Shown one piece after another: positions 60,439 to 64,000 of a stretch of 64,000 nucleotides of DNA (its first letter is position 1; the number at the start of each line of letters is the position of its first letter). The stretch spans positions 620,001 through 684,000 of the forward strand of contig CP021231.1 in NCBI GenBank assembly GCA_003999685.1, in the 5' to 3' direction. The stretch is from Taiwanofungus camphoratus (taxonomy: Eukaryota > Basidiomycota > Agaricomycetes > Polyporales > Taiwanofungaceae). Both the position numbers and the translations under genes were made by a program. The notes under the pieces are model-generated. The model saw only the letters and a program-made list of their open reading frames with translations, searched no databases and was not told the origin of the DNA.

Positions 60439-61276
60439 ATGTCTGACGATGAGCAGCACAATCACAACTTCGAGCAGGTTTGCAATATTTGCTTGTCTGT
60501 GTCCCAGATCTATTGACGATCTGTTCTTTGGTTCATTCTTTATGACAGGCCAGCGCTGGGGCCTCCACGACCTTCCCCATGCAATGTTCTGCCCTTCGTA
60601 AGAACGGTCATGTCGTCATAAAAGGTATGTTACGGTTCGCGCCTCTGCTTGGACTTTCTTGATGACCGGCGTAGGCCGCCCTTGCAAGATCGTCGAAATG
60701 TCCACCTCTAAGACCGGTAAGCACGGTCATGCTAAGGTCCACTTGGTCGGCATCGATGTGCGTATCCGTGTCCAGTGTGATTCCTGATTACCCTCTAACA
60801 TTGGGACTAGATCTTTACCGGCAAAAAACTTGTAAGTTAAGACGTTACATCTACGGGGTAAACTTGCCCTTTGACCGATGACGCGACTCTCCGCTGTACA
60901 GGAGGATATCTCCCCCTCCACTCACAACATGGATGTCCCTAATGTCTTCCGTAATGAATTTCAGCTTGTAAGACCTTTTTTCGTGTTATATTCTCTTTAT
61001 TAGGTTTGACGCCGCTTGCGTAATCAGGTCAACATCGATGATGGCTTCCTTAACCTGATGACTCAGGATGGTACCGCTAAGGACGATGTTCGGGTTCCGG
61101 AGGGTGAACTTGGTGAGCAGATCTCTGCCTCTTTCGATGAGGGAAAGGATTTGCTTGTCACCATTGTCACCGCTATGGGTGAGGAGCAGGTATGTTCCCC
61201 AGGTTGAAACGTCATTGCTTCTTGCCAATTTGGATTTCAGGCTATCTCTTGGAAGGAGGCTCCCAGGGGTGCTTAG
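60439..61276 (+). CDS. eIF5A: Translation factor eIF5A
   Basis: eIF5A relieves ribosome stalling, for example at polyproline, and is the only protein carrying hypusine. Start [13 protein letters not shown] at 60439, TAG at 61274-61276, about 158 residues over several exons. The hypusine loop is intact ([14 protein letters not shown], the second Lys of KTGKHG being the modified one), followed by [21 protein letters not shown] and the C-terminal OB fold ([12 protein letters not shown] ... [21 protein letters not shown]). Length and sequence match the family closely. It is divergent from the LIM gene. Confidence 0.97.
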
Positions 61277-61813
61277 TTATTCGTGAGTTGCCGGTTTCCC
61301 CGCGACTCGGTAGCGCTAAGTCGCCAGCTCACAGGTTGTCTATACTCTTCATCTCGGTCGTATATCTGTCTTTGTCCCATCACACGCTTACTGTCTTCTA
61401 CTCTTGAAGCATCCAGTCACGTAGCAGTATCATCAGTTTGTGCATGTACCACCCAGTCCTGATCGTTCATGTACCTCACCGCCTGTGTCAGTTGTAGACA
61501 AATGGAGTTGTCGCGTGGTCGCATAGTTGCTAGATCTATCGTTGTGTGTACATCGATTTCGAAGACAGTGACGACTTCTCTTCTGTATCCTCGTCTACCC
61601 TGTTATCTCAGGTGTAGGTCTCAAGACTGCCTTCTCTCAGAACATTCCGATGCAGTAGAGTTTCTTTGAGTTCCATAGAGGAATAAGTGAAAGGAGTGAC
61701 GAGCGAATGTATCTAACTCTGCTCCACTACGTCAGACTGAACAAATAAAAGCAAAATGCTATATTGAACCAGAGCCAAAAGTCCTCGGAAAGGTGCCCGA
61801 TGAACGCGTGTCT
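61277..61813. other. 3' region of eIF5A and intergenic
   Basis: About 540 bases between the stops of two convergent genes. No credible frame. Confidence 0.4.
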
Positions 61814-62547
61814 TCACATGGTGTTGACCACAAAGATAGCACCACTGCCCAGCAGAAGTCCAGCAATCAGGGTGACAGCCGTGCCCGCTGGGCTGAGGCC
61901 GAGGCCAAAGGGGCCATCCCAGTCCGGAGGAAGTGTCAGAGTGGTCTCCGTGGTCGGGACGGTCACATTGACTGAAGCGAGACAGGCAGCTGCGTATGCT
62001 ACAATAACGGCGTTCATCGAATTGTGGCTCTCAACACCCAAAATGCCTCGTACCAGTAAGCGCCGTTGCTGAACCCGCTCGTGGATCAGGCATCTTTATG
62101 TTCCTCGCAATGAGATCGTTGAACATGCACTGTTCACACGCCGTGATAGCCGTCACCGTCGCACTGTCGCACAGGCAGGTGTCATTGGCGCATGCCTTCG
62201 CAACAGTCAGGACATAAGCAAGAAAAGGCCGAGAGATGAAGAACCTGGATTGCACTGATTCCGGGGGCACACTGTGATTGGCACTGGCGATGAACGTGTA
62301 AGCCTCCGACGATTAAAAGGAGACCAAAGCCACGCACGTCGTTCGTGAGTTCGGTGTCAGGTACAGTGAGGAACTGGGTAGCCGGCACAGTCCCCACAGA
62401 ACCACCGACCGAGATATTCAGAGCAAGTGCTGTGCTCGGGAGTCAGATAAAAATGGCCATGAAATAAGTTGAAGAGCAACAAGATGGTATACCTCGGCTC
62501 GCGAGCAGGGTGACCAGCAGGCAAATGAGGCTCAGGAAGGAACGCAT
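61814..62547 (-). CDS. Small secreted Cys-rich protein with GPI-anchor-like tail (CFEM-like)
   Basis: A predicted protein of about 160-170 residues in several exons, with a clear signal peptide (MRSFLSLICLLVTLLAS) at 62547. Cysteines cluster in the middle: CQSQC, then CANDTCLCD and CEQC, with a C-L-C step reminiscent of CFEM domains. A Thr/Pro-rich stretch follows (VPTTETTLTLPP), and a hydrophobic C-terminal tail (AVTLIAGLLLGSGAIFVV) fits a GPI-anchor signal. It would sit in the wall or plasma membrane. CFEM proteins bind heme or act at the surface; I see only cysteine spacing, so the family is tentative. Introns lie near 62492-62427, 62356-62303, 62247-62199 and 62055-61974. Confidence 0.7.
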
Positions 62548-62747
62548 TGCGAGAAAAGGCAAGAACAATCGCAAGCAAAGGCCGAAACCGAACAGCCTAC
62601 CAGAGGAGCTGAACAAGGAAAAGAACAAAATGGCAGCGGAAGGGAGAGACGGAGTGGCCCAGTTCGACCTTTTGTCCGTCTTCCCAGGCCGGCCGGAGCG
62701 TGCGCTTAGTGCCATAGTGACTATCACCCCCGGCATATCTACCTAGG

Positions 62748-62917
62748 TACCAATTCAGGATGATTACGACGTTGTTGCACGATTAGCAGACAGCAGTTCA
62801 TTTAGACAGATGAGATAATTTGCGATTGAACAACAACCAGTAACGATGACACTCGTGACGGAAGCAAACACATGCACTGAAGTCCTTGCAATCACACAAA
62901 CATCACTCCCGTGCGCC
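62748..62917. other. Intergenic, nothing seen
   Basis: Upstream of the CFEM-like gene and downstream of the proline-rich gene. Confidence 0.3.
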
Positions 62918-64000
62918 TCAACTCATCCTGCTCTCGCTCCTCCCCCTTCCAGGAGGCCCCACTGAATTCAACGCCTGCACACCGCCTATCCTTCCTCTCC
63001 GAAGCGAGAGTGGCTCGTGGAAGCGTTTCTGCTCGTAGTCCCACGTCGCCCACAGGCGAGCATCCGGAAGCGGCTTCGCAGATCCATCCCCGTCTTTGCC
63101 GTTTTGGATCCCGTTTGCGCCTCCGTCTTTGGGCTTCGATGCTGCCGGCTGAGGTACTGGTGTCGGAGGGGTGTTCGAATTCCAGGGAGCCATCACACCG
63201 TTGCCATACGTGAGCTTCTGTGTTCCACGCTGGAGAACCGGGGGATGCGTCAAGCGTGTTGTGCGGGTGTATACAGAGCCCTAATGGTACCACCGAATCC
63301 TCAGTCGTGACATTAGTACAAAAATGGGTTATGAGTGACTTACAGGAAGAACTTGACGAGCCAAATTCGGTATTCGCGAAGCTTGTTGACTGGTAAGAGG
63401 AGTGATTCGCTCGGAGGTAGCTATCGGTTTTGGTGGCACAGAGGGCAGGTTACTCTTCTTATCCTTGTCTAAATCTTGCTCTTTCCCAGCCTTGCCCTCT
63501 GTCGGTGTGGGCGGAAACTTATCCACTGGCATCGCATAAGTTGGGCCCATGGAGGCGACGCGTGGAGGGTTGGGTGCTGTGTTCGAGAAGAGTGTGGCGG
63601 CGGGTTCCCAACGAGGATGAACTTCTGACTGCGCGAGGAATGCCAATGCAACCTTGTACCGCGCAGGATTGACCGAGGTCACGTTGGGAGGGGGCGGGTG
63701 GGTAAGGACATGATGATACGCCCCAATGAGGGCTGGCTGGACAGGTGGGCCAGCTGAGCGCGGCGGGGCCCGATCGGCGGACTCAGGAGAGATTGCTGGA
63801 GCTGAAGGGAGATGCCAGGACGGAGTTGAAGCAAGCGTGGACAGTGAATACGGAGTAGGCGTAAGATAATCAGCTGAAGATGAAGATGTAGAAAGTTGAG
63901 GCGGCGGAGGGGATGGAGGGCGCTCGAGTTTTACGTGATTTATTGGTATGGACGTGTTCTGAGGTGGAAGAGATGGTGAATGCCTTGGAGAGTCAGTAGG
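62918..64000 (-). CDS. C-terminal part of a proline-rich protein, unrecognised (runs off the window)
   Basis: Reading leftward from the window edge, a continuous coding frame is Pro/Ser-rich (PPSPPPPQLSTSSSS, PAISPESADRAPPRSAG) and then more ordered (RYKVALAFLAQSEVHPRWEPAATLF). An intron starts at GTAAGT near 63343 and the last exon begins at 63229 after CTCCAG, ending RGRSESRMS at 62918. Inside that gap, GGCTCT near 63283 is flanked by AG and GT, so a 6-nt microexon cannot be excluded. The last exon has TRGTQKLTYGNG-like and RLWATWDYEQKRF segments. I know no family for it; disordered regulatory proteins often look like this. The N-terminus lies beyond 64000. Confidence 0.6.

Overview
This window looks like nuclear DNA of a filamentous basidiomycete, probably an agaricomycete. 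The genes are cut by many 50-60 nt GT-AG introns. The host genes are fungal (type I DAHP synthase, eIF5A, eIF2D, PIH1, LIM and RanBP2 zinc-finger proteins, a carboxylesterase, and a TPR-CHAT protein of the sort often multiplied in mushrooms). The mobile DNA is a Tad1-like LINE and a Ty3/Gypsy LTR element.

Left flank (1-13.8 kb): a decayed ABC-C transporter remnant, a secreted type-B carboxylesterase, a TPR-CHAT protein, eIF2D, a possible one-helix membrane peptide and a RanBP2-type zinc-finger protein. All except the ABC remnant lie on the minus strand.

Middle (13.8-35.5 kb): a direct tandem array of a 9,863-bp unit. There are two full copies, which differ at one base among those I compared, and a third copy cut off after 1.94 kb. 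The unit holds no gene I recognise. It has a GC-rich left half with a few coding-looking exons and a CRE-centred palindrome, an AT-rich silent middle, and a right end that looks like a chain of short spliced exons, including a 163-bp exon-plus-intron repeat. Each unit ends in a diverged scrap of the 5' end of the neighbouring RanBP2-type gene, which suggests how the array arose.

Nested transposons (35.6-54.7 kb): a LINE with 14-bp target duplications is split by an inverted solo LTR. That solo LTR is split in turn by a whole-looking Ty3/Gypsy element of the same family with apparently identical 1,607-bp LTRs. Both LTR insertions carry the same 4-bp target duplication, GCGG. Between pol and its 3' LTR the Gypsy element carries a spliced antisense gene for a cysteine-rich, zinc-cluster-like protein, the strongest candidate here for an undescribed system.

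Right flank (55-64 kb): ordinary compact host genes. DAHP synthase (with a 4-nt microexon) and PIH1 are divergent, as are a two-LIM protein and eIF5A. They are followed by a small secreted, GPI-anchor-like, cysteine-rich protein and the end of a proline-rich gene that runs off the window. Exon borders were read by eye from splice signals and reading phase; no alignment or search was run.
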